NCBI GenBank assembly: GCA_009602735.1
Contig: WELA01003054.1
Span: forward strand, 317,933-370,142
Direction of reading: 5' to 3'
DNA length: 52,210 nucleotides
DNA from: Mesotaenium endlicherianum
Taxonomy: Eukaryota > Streptophyta > Zygnematophyceae > Zygnematales > Mesotaeniaceae
Below, in pieces: positions 21,640 to 32,963 of this stretch (position 1 is its first letter; every line of letters begins with the position of its first letter). Both the position numbers and the translations under genes were made by a program. The notes below the pieces were generated by a model that searched no databases, was not told the DNA's origin, and was given only the letters and a program-made list of their open reading frames with translations.

Positions 21640-24435
21640 TTATGGAGGGACTCCAGCGGCCCGAAGGTGGAACCGTGTCAACGCCCCTTTGGCATTGGTC
21701 AAGTGGTCCTTAAACTCCCAAGTGTCCCCAGAGGCATCGTAACCCTTCCATCGAATGAGGTATTTCATGACATATTTAGACGATCGACGGACCGAGCGAG
21801 CGTCTAAAATCTCATCGACCTCATATTCCTCAGGGTCGCCGTCCCGGACAGCGGGGACCGGTCCCGGTTGGACAGGGAACCGACCTGTGAACAGTGTATC
21901 ACCTTTGATGTACGGTTCCAGGAAGGAGACATTAAAGACCGGGTGCCCCTTGTATTCAGCTGACATGTTCAGTTTGTAAGCATTCTGACCGACACGACGG
22001 ACCACCGCATATGGACCGACCCAGACAGGGCCAAGTTTTTTCTTGAGCACACCAGGGAGGTACAGGTGCTGAGAATGCAGTTTGACTAAATCCCCCTTGG
22101 AAAATGTCAGTTCCCGACGGTGTTGATTAGCGTATTTTTGTTGGTTTTCTTGGGCCGTGTGCAAGTTTCGTTGGACTTCTGACAGGGTGTCAGCAAACTC
22201 CTGAGTTAACTGGAGGGAGACCGGGTTGTCAATCCCTTCAGGGTGAGTTAAAGATTCCCCTAGCACATCTAAAGGAGACTTAGGGACTCTACCCAGGCTG
22301 AGTTCAAAAGGAGTCTTGCCCGTTGACGCGTGCACCGCACTGTTGACCGCAAACTGAATTTGAGGCAACAGGTCATCCCAATTATCTTGTTTTTGGTTAA
22401 TATATGCTCTCAACACCTCCTGCAGAACTCGGTTAGTTCTTTCAGTCTGCCCATCGGTCTGAGGGTGGTTTGCTGTGCTGAGCAGCTGTTTGACTCCCAT
22501 TAACCCCATTAAAGCTCTCCAGAACTTAGAGGTGAATTTTGAGTCTCTGTCTGAGATGATATTAGAAGGGAGCCCATGTTGGCATACTACATGGTTGTAA
22601 AACTGTCTCGCTGTTTCGAGTGCAGTCACTTTGACAGTTGTGGGGATAAAAATGACCATTTTTGTCAGTTTATCCACGACTACCAGTATTGAATCATGCC
22701 CGTTGGCAGTTCTTGGTAGTGAGACCACCCAGTCCATGGATATAGTTTCCCAGCGTCCCGCTGGGATGGGTAGCGGTTGCAAGAGACCTCCGGGTGGTGT
22801 GTGCCGAGATTTATTTCTCTGACACTGGTCACAGGACTTGACATATTTCAATACCTCCCGGGGTAACCCCTTCCAATGATAATGTTTTGCCAATTTGCCA
22901 ACAGTTTTGGCCTGCCCCAAATGTCCACCCAGGAGACTGTCATGAGCTTGACTCAGTAAGAGAGACCTTATTTCCAAATTATTAGGAATGACCAGCTTCA
23001 GCCTGCCTGAAGTGGTTTCAGACACCCAGACCCCCCCCTTGAGCTTATACCCGAGTGCAGTAGCACAATACATACCAGTAGTGGGGCTGGGCTCAAATGT
23101 TGGGTCAGAAAAGTAGGCTTTCCTAAGTTGTTCAAGGAAGGACTTTTTCACCTTTAGTGAAGTGAGTGCACACAGGACTTTATCTACAGTATGCTGACTA
23201 AAGTTCCTTTCTTGCAAGTCAGGTCTTCTAGAGAGTGCATCAGCAGGATTCAACTTCCCTGGTTTGTAGTCGATCTGGACTTGGAACTGCTCCAGCATCT
23301 GGCTCCAGCGGTTCTCCCTCCTCGACAGCTTGGACTTCTTCTGAAAGTGGGTCAGAGCTAGATGATCTGTAATCACCTTAAAAGCTTTACCATGTAAGTA
23401 TGCTCTCCACTGTTTGAGTACATGAATGATAGCTAGCAGCTCTTTATCATGCACTGAGTAATTAATCTCCGCTGGATTAAATTTCATAGACTCATACAAC
23501 ACAGGATGCCACTCCTGCCGTACCTTACCATCCTTTGTGGTTTTGTCAGCAGGCTGCAACAAAATAGCACCCATGGCAAAATCAGAGGCATCAGTAACCA
23601 CCTGCACCGGTTTGCTGGGGTCATACACGGCTAGCACTGGGGCAGAACAAAGGGCATCTTTAAGGGTCTGGAAGGCAGCCTGCTGCTCTTCCCCCCACAC
23701 ATACCCGATGTCTTTCTTAGTAAGGTCAGTCAGTTTACTGGCCTTTGTGGAATAATTCTCAATAAATCTCCTATAGTAGTTAGCCAACCCGAGGAAGGAT
23801 CTAACTTCAGAGACAGACTGTGGTACTGGCCAGTCCCTTATGGTCTGGACTTTCTTAGGATCCACACTGATGCCCTCTTTACTGACAACGTGGCCTAAGA
23901 ATTCAATACTTTCCTTAAAGAAATCACACTTGCTCATTTTAGCATACAAGTGATTTTTCCGCAGAGTGTCCAGCACTTTCTTTAAGTGTTCAGTGTGCTG
24001 AGCTTCATCTTTAGAGAAAATTAAAATATCATCCAGGAAAACTTGCACAAACTTATCCAAATAAGGTCTGAAAATGTCATTCATAGCACCCATAAAGGTA
24101 GCAGGAGCATTAGTCAGTCCAAATGGCATCACGTTGAACTCATAGTGTCCATAACGTGTGCGGAAAGCAGTCTTGTGTTCATCCCCCTCAGCAATTCTGA
24201 TTTGATGATAACCACTCTTGAGATCTATCTTACTGAACACCTTAGCGCCAGACAGGGTATCAAGCAAGTCCTCGATTCTGGGTAAAGCATACTTGTTCTT
24301 TACTGTAATTTTGTTCAGGGCTCTGTAATCCACACACATCCGCATGCTGCCATCCTTATTCTTAACAAATAAGGGTAGGTGCGCCGTAAGGTGATTTACT
24401 GGGGGAAATGTAACCATTTTCCTCAAGCTCTGCAA
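21640..24435 (-). CDS. Pol of element C: RT, RNase H, integrase, chromodomain
   Basis: The open frame has about 931 codons, but the true protein would start upstream by frameshift from gag. In order: RT with [25 protein letters not shown] and the catalytic [12 protein letters not shown]; RNase H with [16 protein letters not shown]; integrase zinc finger [11 protein letters not shown] followed by CDQC; integrase core with [14 protein letters not shown] and the Glu in [10 protein letters not shown]; a C-terminal chromodomain [12 protein letters not shown]...YLIRWKGY. The chromodomain places it among chromoviruses and suggests targeting to modified histones (family knowledge). The first few listed codons are out of the natural frame; continuity with the protease is broken by an extra C near 24374 and the TAG at 24499. 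Confidence 0.93.
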   Translation of the reverse strand: MQSLRKMVTFPPVNHLTAHLPLFVKNKDGSMRMCVDYRALNKITVKNKYALPRIEDLLDTLSGAKVFSKIDLKSGYHQIRIAEGDEHKTAFRTRYGHYEFNVMPFGLTNAPATFMGAMNDIFRPYLDKFVQVFLDDILIFSKDEAQHTEHLKKVLDTLRKNHLYAKMSKCDFFKESIEFLGHVVSKEGISVDPKKVQTIRDWPVPQSVSEVRSFLGLANYYRRFIENYSTKASKLTDLTKKDIGYVWGEEQQAAFQTLKDALCSAPVLAVYDPSKPVQVVTDASDFAMGAILLQPADKTTKDGKVRQEWHPVLYESMKFNPAEINYSVHDKELLAIIHVLKQWRAYLHGKAFKVITDHLALTHFQKKSKLSRRENRWSQMLEQFQVQIDYKPGKLNPADALSRRPDLQERNFSQHTVDKVLCALTSLKVKKSFLEQLRKAYFSDPTFEPSPTTGMYCATALGYKLKGGVWVSETTSGRLKLVIPNNLEIRSLLLSQAHDSLLGGHLGQAKTVGKLAKHYHWKGLPREVLKYVKSCDQCQRNKSRHTPPGGLLQPLPIPAGRWETISMDWVVSLPRTANGHDSILVVVDKLTKMVIFIPTTVKVTALETARQFYNHVVCQHGLPSNIISDRDSKFTSKFWRALMGLMGVKQLLSTANHPQTDGQTERTNRVLQEVLRAYINQKQDNWDDLLPQIQFAVNSAVHASTGKTPFELSLGRVPKSPLDVLGESLTHPEGIDNPVSLQLTQEFADTLSEVQRNLHTAQENQQKYANQHRRELTFSKGDLVKLHSQHLYLPGVLKKKLGPVWVGPYAVVRRVGQNAYKLNMSAEYKGHPVFNVSFLEPYIKGDTLFTGRFPVQPGPVPAVRDGDPEEYEVDEILDARSVRRSSKYVMKYLIRWKGYDASGDTWEFKDHLTNAKGALTRFHLRAAGVPP

Positions 24436-24496
24436 TCTGTGTTTTCAATTCCTCGCTCTCCACATAAGACAAGCCATGAGTGCGTTGCCAGGGTGG

Positions 24497-25450
24497 CTAA
24501 CTCCCAGGTAATAAATCAATCCTATGATCCACTTCCCTCTTAGGGGGTAGTCCTGGAGGCATATTAAATACATCCGTGTACTGAGCAACAATGTTTGCAG
24601 CAGTAGGGTGCTCCGGAGGGTGTACCTTTTTCTCAACCACTTCTTCAGGTTGAGGAGGTACCTCTCTTTGCAGCAGACAGAAAATTCTGTCTTCCTTCTG
24701 GTTCCAGCTTTTGACGAACTCCATTGCATTCAGCAACTTGCATCCTTCTGGAAGCCTCTTCTTTTCCTTCATTTGCCATCCACACAGGACAAGAGGAAGA
24801 GCACTGGTGGGTGCCAAGTCAGTCTGCCCATCACTGGCTCCTCTCACTTTAACTGTACCTCTGCTCCAACACACTTCAGCTTGATGTCTATTAAGCCAGG
24901 ACCTGCCTAGCACGAGATCATAAAAGCCAGTGTTGAGTACCTCAAATGTAAGCGTTTCAGTTAGAACTGCAATGCCAGAACCTAACTGGACCTCAATAGG
25001 CTTGGTTATAACTCCTCCCGGGATACTTGAGGCATCTCCAAGGAATATTTTTCTATTCCCTTGGGTGACAGTAGGCAGCCTTAGCCGCTTAACTAAGTCC
25101 TTGTGGATAAAAGTATGTGACGCCCCTCCGTCAACAAATGCCCTCACCTTCCTACCTGCAATCATGCAATGCAGTAGGATAGGGGGGACTGTCTTTTCCT
25201 GACTTTCGCATTGTTCTCCTGACGTAGCAAAGAAATGTTGGACATCAGGTGGAACAAGAGCATCCAGAGTGTGCACTCTCTGGACGTCTATATTGCTGAT
25301 GGTCTCCTTTATCTGGTTGTCAGGCATGCATAGTGAATCCAGTTCAGCAGGACCCATAATACCTGCTACGAGGGCAGCTAGTGACGACTCACTATCTCTA
25401 GCATCCTCACAGTCAGTAGACTGGATTACTGACTGTTGCTGTCTTTTAAA
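24497..25450 (-). pseudogene. Protease region of element C pol, ends at a premature TAG
   Basis: This frame is reached by -1 shift at 25450-25444. It runs through MGPAELDSLCMPDNQIK and the aspartic protease motif VDGGASHTFIHKDL, then VLGRSWLNRHQAE, and ends ...HRIDLLPGS at TAG (24499-24497). Beyond the TAG the same frame still reads RT N-terminal sequence ([18 protein letters not shown]) until an extra C near 24374. The second residue of the catalytic triplet is Gly (DGGA, not DSGA or DTGA), which is unusual for the family. Confidence 0.85.
25409..25450 (-). promoter_or_regulatory. -1 ribosomal frameshift signal, gag/pol of element C
   Basis: In the gag frame the minus strand reads CC[T TTA AAA] (heptamer 25450-25444), an X XXY YYZ slippery site. 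After a 7-base spacer comes a perfect 10-bp stem ACAGTCAGTA/TACTGACTGT with an 8-base loop (25436-25409). The gag stop TAA (25428-25426) lies at the stem-loop border. Pol is in exactly the -1 frame. Element B keeps the whole arrangement. Confidence 0.8.
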
Positions 25451-26904
25451 GGCTGGTCTTTTCTCTCGACCTTAGGCAGGTGCTTGACCGGACACTGTTC
25501 TCTGTAGTGGCCTTTCTGCTGACAATGGTAGCAAGTAGATTTTGCTGAGGCTGGTCTCGGCTTAGTCCTACCACCACCCCTTCCATAGCCACCTCGAGAG
25601 GGACCACCTCTACCTCTAGACTGAATAGCATTGTACTCATACTCATATTCATCACCCTGATTATCCTCAGCCTGGTCTCCTTCAACTGCATTGTAGGAAC
25701 CGTGGGGCTTTTTGACAATCTTAGACACCAAAGCGTTACTCTGGCGCTTGTGATTGAACTGCTGCTGATCCCAGGCGTCAGCATCCTGGATCAAGTCAGC
25801 CAGTTTCTCATACTTTTTCTCAGCAAAATGACCAGAGACCTCGGATTTCAAGCCATACCTGAAGTATGCTATCCTATACCGTTCTGGCAAATCAGGCTGC
25901 TTCATCATGTTCTCTTGGAACTTTTGAGCAAACTCAGCAACTGAAGTGGTCTGCTTCAGTGTCAGGGAGATCATCGCATAGATAGCTTTCTCCTGCTGGT
26001 TGATGACATCAAACTTCTCATGCAACTTCTCGACAAACTCTACCCACGTAGGGTCACCGAGTTGCCGAGCCTTACGCTCTTCCTTCCAGTAAAGCCACCA
26101 GTCTGCGGCACTGCCTTTCAGTAGCGCACCGGTGTGCCTGACCTTCTCGTAATCTTGCAGTTCTGGGTAGTTCTCCAGCCACTGCTCAACATCCGCGAGA
26201 AACTTGATCAGGTAATATTTTCTGTTTCCCTCAGGATCATAGTCCTGGGGAGGTTTCGGCTTGGGCTTACTAGGCCCTCGGCCACCACCACTAGTGGTGT
26301 GAGACCCCAGTTGGTCTCTGTCCCGGAGTAGGGACATTATGATTCTTTTGTCCTCCTGCTGGGACTGATACATGGTCGCCATTTGCGACTGCATCTGAAC
26401 GAACAATGCTCCCAAGTCTACATTTTGGGGTGGTAGATTAGCAAATGCAGCAGCAGCATTGGCATCTACTCGCTGAGTAGTGTCCTCAACAATCCCTCTT
26501 GCTCCTGCAGCAGCAATTCCTGCCGCATTCAGCCGGTCACGTATTTGACCTAGGGGTACATTGAGTTGTACGGCAGGAGGTGGGTTCAGAACATTGGCCC
26601 TTGATGCCATAAGTTCTTCAACAGTGCGCTCGTCAGCTGGCTGTCCTTCCCTCCTTTGTATATCTTCAGCGGCCTTTGCTACTTGTTCAGCTTCTAGTCT
26701 GGCTATCTCCTCCTCAGCTTGCTGAGCTGCGACTGAGGCAATAGCAGCTGCCTCATCTGCAGCCTCCCTAGCTGCAGTATCCGCTACTGCTTCCGAATAG
26801 GTACGGTTTCCCGCTACATGGCTTTCCGCCTGGTTTTCGACATTCTCGTTATCCTGGTTCTCCATGTCTCGGGAGTTGCTAGTTTGAGACCTTGTCCTTA
26901 CCAT
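25426..26904 (-). CDS. Gag of element C
   Basis: The intact 492-residue Gag starts MVRTRSQTSNSRDMENQ. Residues 1-110 are Ala/Glu-rich and acidic. A retrotransposon gag core spans about residues 215-345 (FLADVEQWLENYPEL, then WVEFVEKLHEKFDV and FRYGLKSEVSG-like helices). An RGG-like stretch (SRGRGGPSRGGYGRGGG) precedes one CCHC zinc knuckle CYHCQQKGHYREQC near residue 465. Gag forms the particle and the knuckle binds the RNA. The start is fixed by the ATG that follows the primer-binding site and by the same start in elements B and D. Confidence 0.93.
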   Translation of the reverse strand: MVRTRSQTSNSRDMENQDNENVENQAESHVAGNRTYSEAVADTAAREAADEAAAIASVAAQQAEEEIARLEAEQVAKAAEDIQRREGQPADERTVEELMASRANVLNPPPAVQLNVPLGQIRDRLNAAGIAAAGARGIVEDTTQRVDANAAAAFANLPPQNVDLGALFVQMQSQMATMYQSQQEDKRIIMSLLRDRDQLGSHTTSGGGRGPSKPKPKPPQDYDPEGNRKYYLIKFLADVEQWLENYPELQDYEKVRHTGALLKGSAADWWLYWKEERKARQLGDPTWVEFVEKLHEKFDVINQQEKAIYAMISLTLKQTTSVAEFAQKFQENMMKQPDLPERYRIAYFRYGLKSEVSGHFAEKKYEKLADLIQDADAWDQQQFNHKRQSNALVSKIVKKPHGSYNAVEGDQAEDNQGDEYEYEYNAIQSRGRGGPSRGGYGRGGGRTKPRPASAKSTCYHCQQKGHYREQCPVKHLPKVERKDQPLKDSNSQ

Positions 26905-26925
26905 ACAAAGAAGACTGTGATAACT

Positions 26926-26938
26926 GCTCCGATACCAC
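26926..26938 (-). other. Primer-binding site of element C
   Basis: GTGGTATCGGAGC on the minus strand directly abuts the 5' LTR. It fits priming by an initiator methionine tRNA. Confidence 0.85.
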
Positions 26939-27651
26939 TGAAATGAATCGACTTACCAAATAGGCGATTAACAATTAATAAAGATCTTTATATCAGCAAG
27001 TAATCTTTATGGTATTTCCGTTAACTAGTTAAACGGCAAAGGACAATACACTAGCAGGGAATAATACTCGTAAGTCAAATGCGAGTAAACTAGCATCAAT
27101 GATGCAAATCAGTAAACTCATACATAAGCAAGGTTAGAAGACAGTGCGTATCAATGGCTTCTCGCCTTGGATTCAGATCTCTCTCAGTAAGCTGTACAAG
27201 AGAGTTGGCCTCGTGTCCGAATGCCTAACTCGAGAGCAATGCCTAGCGTATGTCCATGGAATGAGTTTACTGTTCAACGGTTAGTGCGATGGCACCGCCT
27301 ACCCGGGAGTTAACCACGTTGGTAGGACCTCGGTTAACCAAATCCACCGCCATCTCCCATCATCCCGAATAGCCATCCATCATAGGGATGTCATCTGGCT
27401 ATTCATCTAGCATATCGCACTTAGATGCATATCAAGGCAGTTCGCTGCTACTGAGTACGGAAGTCAGCTTGCTGTCAAAGAATGTGTCAGCAAGCTGACT
27501 TATATGGACTTTCAGCCTGCTGCTTTCGACTGAGTCAGCAAACTGATAATTATGTAAAGTCCAGCAGACTGACTAAAGTTCAGCAGGCTGAACTTAATTA
27601 ACTATTATATTTAAATGAATATTATATCCACTAATATATTGATTCATTACA
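26939..27651 (-). repeat. LTR 4, 5' LTR of element C
   Basis: The 713-bp partner of LTR 3. In this copy the antisense 88-codon frame of the other LTRs is broken by a TAA, showing that it is not conserved. Confidence 0.92.
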
Positions 27652-29010
27652 ACCCTCTTGGAGGACAATCTGGAATCCTAAAGACCACGAACGTTCTAGC
27701 CAGGACTTATTGTTGGCCACGCATGTCTAAGCAAGTCAAGGAGTACCGCAGGAGCTGTGACACACGCCAAAGAATCAAGCCATCATCGCAAAAGGCGGGA
27801 GGACTCCTCCAACCACTATGAATCCCCGAAAGACAATGGACGGACATCTCAATGGACCTTATCGTGGACCTGCCCGTGACACCTCGAGGCTATAATGCAA
27901 TACTCACGGTGGTGGACAGACTTACCAAGATGGCTCATTTTATTCCCACGACCACAAAGGCTACAGCACCACAACTTGCAAGACTCATCTTTGACAACAT
28001 CTTCCGACTCCATGGACTACCATCAAGAATTGTGTCGGATAGAGATCCAAGATTCACAAGCCACTTTTGGAAAAATCTCTTCAAGAACTTGGGTACATCG
28101 CTGGATATGTCCACTGCCTACCACCCGCAATCAGATGGGCAAACCGAGCGTATGAATTGTACCCTAAAGACCTCCCTAAAGGCCTAAATGTCTACTCTGG
28201 AGCACGATTGGGACATGTACTTGACCCCCCTGGAGTTTGCCTACAACAACACGACGCAGGCCTCTACCCAAGAGTCCCCATTCTTCCTCAACTATGGCTT
28301 CCATCCAACCACGCCGCTGAGCTTCACGGCTGGCCATGATGAAGTACCTGCAGCAACAAATTCAATGGAGACATTAGAAGCGGCCCTTACAGCAGCGAAA
28401 CAACAGGCGCAAGATGCTCGAGCAAAAGTCGCAAACAGGTCCAGAAGAGAAATTACGTACAGAGTGGGTGACAACGTGTTACTATCATCCAAGAATATTT
28501 CTCTAAACAATAGGCTTGCCGGCAGCAAGTTCTCTCCCAAGTATTTGGGACCCTCAAGATTATCCAGCAAGTCAACCCCGTTGCTTTCAAGCTAGAACTT
28601 CCCCAGACTATGCACATCGATCCCGTATTCCACGCTTCCCTCTTCAAGCCATATGTGCAACCCGACAACAAGTTCCCAGGACGTGTGACAACCCCACCAG
28701 CCCCAACAATAGTGGATGATCATTTGGAGTACGAAGTGGAAGACATAGTGGCTATGAGAAATTTCAGGAGACAGCAGCAATACTTGATCAAGTGGAAAGG
28801 ATATCCAGATTCGGAGAATAGTTGGGTGGCGGCGCACTACCTTGACAAAGTTCAGAGAAAGCTGAAACGCTTCCATGCCGCCAACCCCCATCTTGGACCA
28901 GCCCCAAGTCACTCTACTAGAAGCCCAAAGCCTTCAGGGGGGGCAGCCTGCCACCATCAAGAAGCAGCAGAAGAACCCTTGGAGGCAGCCTGCAAGAACA
29001 AGGAAGAGGA
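27652..29010 (+). pseudogene. Family P pol fragment P1-right (integrase and chromodomain), broken
   Basis: The sequence resumes exactly where 18861 stopped. It encodes integrase ([41 protein letters not shown]) and a chromodomain ([12 protein letters not shown]...[13 protein letters not shown]). Compared with the intact copy at 34223-37828 it has lost zinc-finger residues (GGQSG for GGHFG, CDTRQ for CDTCQ). It carries a TGA near 27820 and a TAA at 28185-28187, and lost one base near 28553. It is not functional. Confidence 0.9.
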
Positions 29011-29785
29011 AAAATTGACATTAGACACTCTTCTCTTCTCGCAGTTTCGGGACAGAAAACTAAAACTGCTACTGGTGACAGGTCTCTGCATAATAAATTT
29101 TGAAAACTTACCTGGCTGTAGTCCATGAGTAGCCGGTCATTTAGAGTCCAAGTTTGCTCAATTTGGAGCACTGGCGAGAGAGATATGATGCTCTAAGTAG
29201 CAGGGGGTCAGGCTNCAGGGGGTCAGGCTGCTGGCATTATTAGGGCAGAATATGCCTTCTGACATTGTGCCCTCCCCTGAACTTGAAATGCTCTGAAACT
29301 CAAGGCTCTGGTAGAATATCTTACAGCGCCCATTTTGAGACTTACTTTGCAGAATTTGGAGAAGTAGAGAAGGACTCATGATTTTCAGAAGTTTCTGCAC
29401 AGATTTGGAGTGCCTACTCTCTTAGCTCTCAACGACACACCAGAAATCAGAATGCTCTCAAATTTGGTGAACCGGTAGAGTTTTTTGACGCGGTCTGTCT
29501 GGCACTCAGATTTGGAGCAGTTCTGTGGACGCTATGAATTTTTGAATTTGTGGCAGATTCTGGGCCAACTTGTACAATTTTCTTTATCATCAAGGAGTAG
29601 GCTACCCAATAAGGTCACACCACCCACGACCTTGCCTAGTCTACCTTACTAGCACCTGACTTGGCGCCTTTGGCTAATCCTCTTCACATGTGTGGCATCT
29701 GACTTGAAGCTGATGACTAGTCTACTCCACATGTGTCAGACCTGACTTCACGCGCCGAGACGTCGCTTTTTCTGTCAGGGGGTGA
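29011..29785 (+). other. 3' untranslated region of element P1, with an assembly N
   Basis: Non-coding family P sequence between pol and the 3' LTR, also found at 37829-38232 and 39427-40187. The N at 29215 is flanked by perfect 14-base copies of CAGGGGGTCAGGCT (29201-29214 and 29216-29229), which the other copies have once. A polypurine stretch (CAGGGGGTGA) precedes the LTR. Confidence 0.75.
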
Positions 29786-30287
29786 TGTAGTGATTTGAGT
29801 TATAATATATTAGTTGGCATATATTTTAATGCATTTGAATATATTTGGAGTAGTATTGTGTGGAGTCAAGTGTGAATAGATACTCTAGTAACTTGGTTCA
29901 TGTCCTTTGAACCTTCTAAGGCATCTCGGAAGTTAGAGGAAGGAACTAGAAGAACTCCATGTGGCAAAAGTCAAATGTGCCATTTTTAGGTCAAAAGGAC
30001 ATGTGTACATTATTCTAGAAAGAGGTGGCAAGTTTTGGGATGTGTTGGGTGCCAACACATCAACATACACCTTCCTAGAAATTACTTATGTAGCAAGTAT
30101 ATAAACAAGAGCTAGAACATAGAAAGACATTCCAGAATCACACTTGTACGTGCCATATTCAGAAATACATTAACTTTCAAAAAGTCATCTCTCTTTCAAG
30201 AGGCTACCACTTGTGTTCAAAGATCCTTGTCTTGAATAGATAAAGTATTCAATTTTACCACGTACTTTATCTCTCTATTTCACTACA
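29786..30287 (+). repeat. Family P LTR, 3' LTR of P1
   Basis: The 502-bp LTR starts TGTAGTGATTTGAG and ends TTTCACTACA. A TATA box TATATAAA lies at 30098-30105. It abuts gag sequence of element D, into which P1 appears to have inserted. Confidence 0.9.
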
Positions 30288-31553
30288 GCATAGCATTATA
30301 CTCAGACTCATACTCATCCCTCTGATCGTCCTCGGCCTGATCTCCTTCAATTGCATTGTAGGTATCATGTGGCCTTTTGACAATCTTAGACCAAAACATT
30401 ACTATAACGCTTGTGATTGAACCGCTGCTGATCCCAGGCATCAGTATCCTGGCTCAAGTCAGCCGATTTGTCATATTTCTTTTCGGACTTCAAGCCATAC
30501 TTGAAGTATGCTAGCCTATACCGCTCCGACAATTCCGGCTGCTTCATCATGTTTTCCTGGAACTTTTGAGCAAACTCAGCAACTGAAGTAGTTTGCTTCA
30601 ATGTCAAGGAGATTGTCGCATAGATAGCTTTCTCTTGCTAATTGATAACATCAAACTTCTCATGCAGCTTCTCGACAAACTCTACCCAAGTGGGGTCACC
30701 GAGTTGTTGAGCCTTACGCTCTCCTTTCCTATACAGCCAGCAGTCTGCTGCACTGCCTTTCTGTAGAGCACCAGTGTGCCAAACTTTCTCGTAGTCGTGC
30801 AATTCTGGGTAGTTCTCCAGCCATTGCTCAACATCAGCGAGAAACTTGATCAGGTAGTTCTTTTTGTTTCCCTCAAGGTCATAGTCCTGAGGAGGTTTTG
30901 GCTTAGGCTTACTCGACCCTTTGCCACCACCACCAGTGGTTTGAGAACCCAGTTGGTCTCTGTCACGCAGCAATGCCATCATGATCCTTTTGTCCTCCTA
31001 TTGGGATTGATACGTGCTCGTCATTTGCGATTGCATTTGCACAAGTAATGCTCCCAGATCTACATTCTGAGGTGGTAGCCCAACAAACGCAGCAGCAGCA
31101 ACATTAGCTCAATTAGTAGCAGCTTCGGCATTCCCGATTGCTGTCGCTCCGGCTATGCCTGTTGCACTCAGTTGTCTGCAAATTTGAGGGAGAGGTATGA
31201 TAGTAGGCACATCAAGAGGTTGGTTTCGAAGATTGGCCCTCTCAGCCATCTGCTCTTCCACCGTCCTTTCCTCAGGGGCCCTCCTGTTTACTGCCTCTTC
31301 TATCTCCTTGGCTAAACGCTCATCCTCAGCAAGCTGAGCTGCTACCGCAGGAAGAGTTGCTGCCTCCTCTGCAGCTTCTCTGGCTCCTGCATCATACAGC
31401 GTTTCTAAGTAGGTACGGGGTCCTCAGACGCCGCTTTCGTCTTGCCCTTCCGCAATGTTATCATAGTCCTCACCCTCCATTTCACAAGAGTTGCAAGCTT
31501 GAGACCTAGTCCTTACCATACAAGACGACTGTGATAACCAGCTCCGATACTAT
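30288..31553 (-). pseudogene. Gag fragment of a diverged family C copy (element D)
   Basis: On the minus strand this reads from a primer-binding-site-like stretch beside LTR 5 through a gag start region and the gag core (FLADVEQWLENYPEL, then WVEFVEKLHEKFDV). It breaks off before the zinc knuckle at the family P LTR. It is clearly more diverged from elements B and C than they are from each other, with several stops and indels, for example near 30640 and 31000. Confidence 0.85.
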
Positions 31554-32253
31554 TGAAATGAATCGACTTACCAATAGGCGATTAACAATAAATAAAAGAT
31601 CTTTATATCAGCAAGTAAATCTTAATGGTATTTTCTGTTAACAGCAAAAGATAATATATCAGCAGTGGACAACACTCCCTAGTCAAATGCTAGTAAACGA
31701 GCATCAACTATGCCATCAGTAAACTCATACATAAGCAAGGTTAGAAGACAGTTCGCATTAATGGCTTCTCGCCTTGGATTCAGATATCTCTCAGTACGCG
31801 GTACAAGAAAGTTGGCCTCGTTGTTGAATGCCGAACTCGAGGACAAGACCTAGCATATGTACATGAAATGAGTTTACTGTTCAACGGCAAGTGCGATGGC
31901 ACCACCTACCTGGGAGTTAACCTCGTCGGTAGGACCTCGGCTAAACAAATCCACAGCCATCTCCCATCATCCCGAATTGCCATCTACCTCAAGGGTGTCA
32001 TCTGGCCATTCATCTAACACACCACACTTAGATGCATAACTAGGCAGTTCGCTGCTACCGAGTACGGCGATCAGCTGACTGTCAAAGAATGTGTCAGGAT
32101 GCTGACCTTAGTCAGCAAGCTGACCTAAGTTGACTTCAGCCTGCTGCTCCCGGCTGAGTCATTAAACTAAGTATAAGAATCCAGCAAACTGAACTAATTT
32201 AATTATTGTATTTGAATGAATTTTATATTTACTCAATATATTGATTCATTACG
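31554..32253 (-). repeat. LTR 5, family C (5' LTR of element D)
   Basis: A 700-bp diverged LTR with the usual inner end TGAAATGAATC and an outer end reading ATTACG instead of ATTACA. No partner LTR or target duplication is visible. Confidence 0.88.
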
Positions 32254-32423
32254 TACGTTCATCAGTTTCCCAAGTTCATGCAATTTATATGGACAATCAG
32301 AAGATTAGGGATTGCAAGCTTTCAACAGCCTGAAATGCGTTCACCCGCACGGCCATAATGGCACAACAATTTCGTCCTCATTCCTAGCAAACGCGTAAGG
32401 TGTGGCGTAGAATTGAGTCCTAT
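32254..32423. other. Short unassigned spacer
   Basis: These 170 bases between LTR 5 and the family P LTR match neither family and contain no gene that I can see. Confidence 0.5.
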
Positions 32424-32926
32424 TGTAGTGATTTGAGTTATTATATATTAGTTTGCATATATTTTAATGTTTTCAAATATATTTGGAGTAGTATTGTGTG
32501 GAGTCAAGTGTGAATAGGTACTCTAGTAACTTGGTTCATGTCCTTTGAACCTTCTAAGGCATTTTCGAAGTTAGAGGAAAGACCTAGAAGAACTCCATGG
32601 GGTAAAAGTCAAATGTGCCATTTTTAGGTCAAAAGAACATGTGTACATTATTCTAGAAAGAGGTGGCAAGTTTTGGGATGTGTTGGATGCCAACACATCA
32701 ACATACACTTTCCTAGAAATTACTTATGTAGCAAGTATATAAACAAGAGCTAGAACATAGAAAGACATTCGAGAATCACTCTTGTGCTTGCCAAACTCTA
32801 GAAATATATTAACTTTCAAGAAGCCATCTCTCTTTCAAGAAGCTACCACTTGTGTTCAAAAATCCTTGTCTTGAATAGATAAAGTATTCTGTTTTACTAA
32901 GTACTTTATCTATCTGTTTCACTACA
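32424..32926 (+). repeat. Family P LTR, 5' LTR of P2
   Basis: The 503-bp LTR starts TGTAGTGATTTGAG and ends TTTCACTACA. A TATA box TATATAAA lies at 32736-32743. The primer-binding site GTGGTATCGGAGC follows at 32927-32939. Confidence 0.92.
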
Positions 32927-32963
32927 GTGGTATCGGAGCTAGGCACTTTGGTAGCACAAGAAG

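Larger units (their letters stand above)
18862..27651 (-). mobile_element. Ty3/gypsy chromovirus, family C, near-complete (element C)
   Basis: The element is 8790 bp on the minus strand: 5' LTR 27651-26939, primer-binding site, gag, protease, RT-RNase H-integrase-chromodomain, accessory ORF, polypurine tract, 3' LTR 19582-18862. It is inserted in family P element P1 with a perfect ACCCT duplication. The two LTRs are similar but not identical, with scattered substitutions and small indels. Pol has one in-frame TAG (24499-24497) and one extra C in a CCC run near 24375-24373, so this copy cannot make full Pol unless those are sequencing errors. Gag and the accessory ORF are open. Confidence 0.93.

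Noticed and set aside
21373-26904. Env-like splicing from a donor at the gag start (ATG|GTAAGG at 26904) to the acceptor at 21374
   Set aside because: The donor sequence is good, but the joined ATG would read the accessory ORF out of frame. A short leader intron nearer the ORF fits better.
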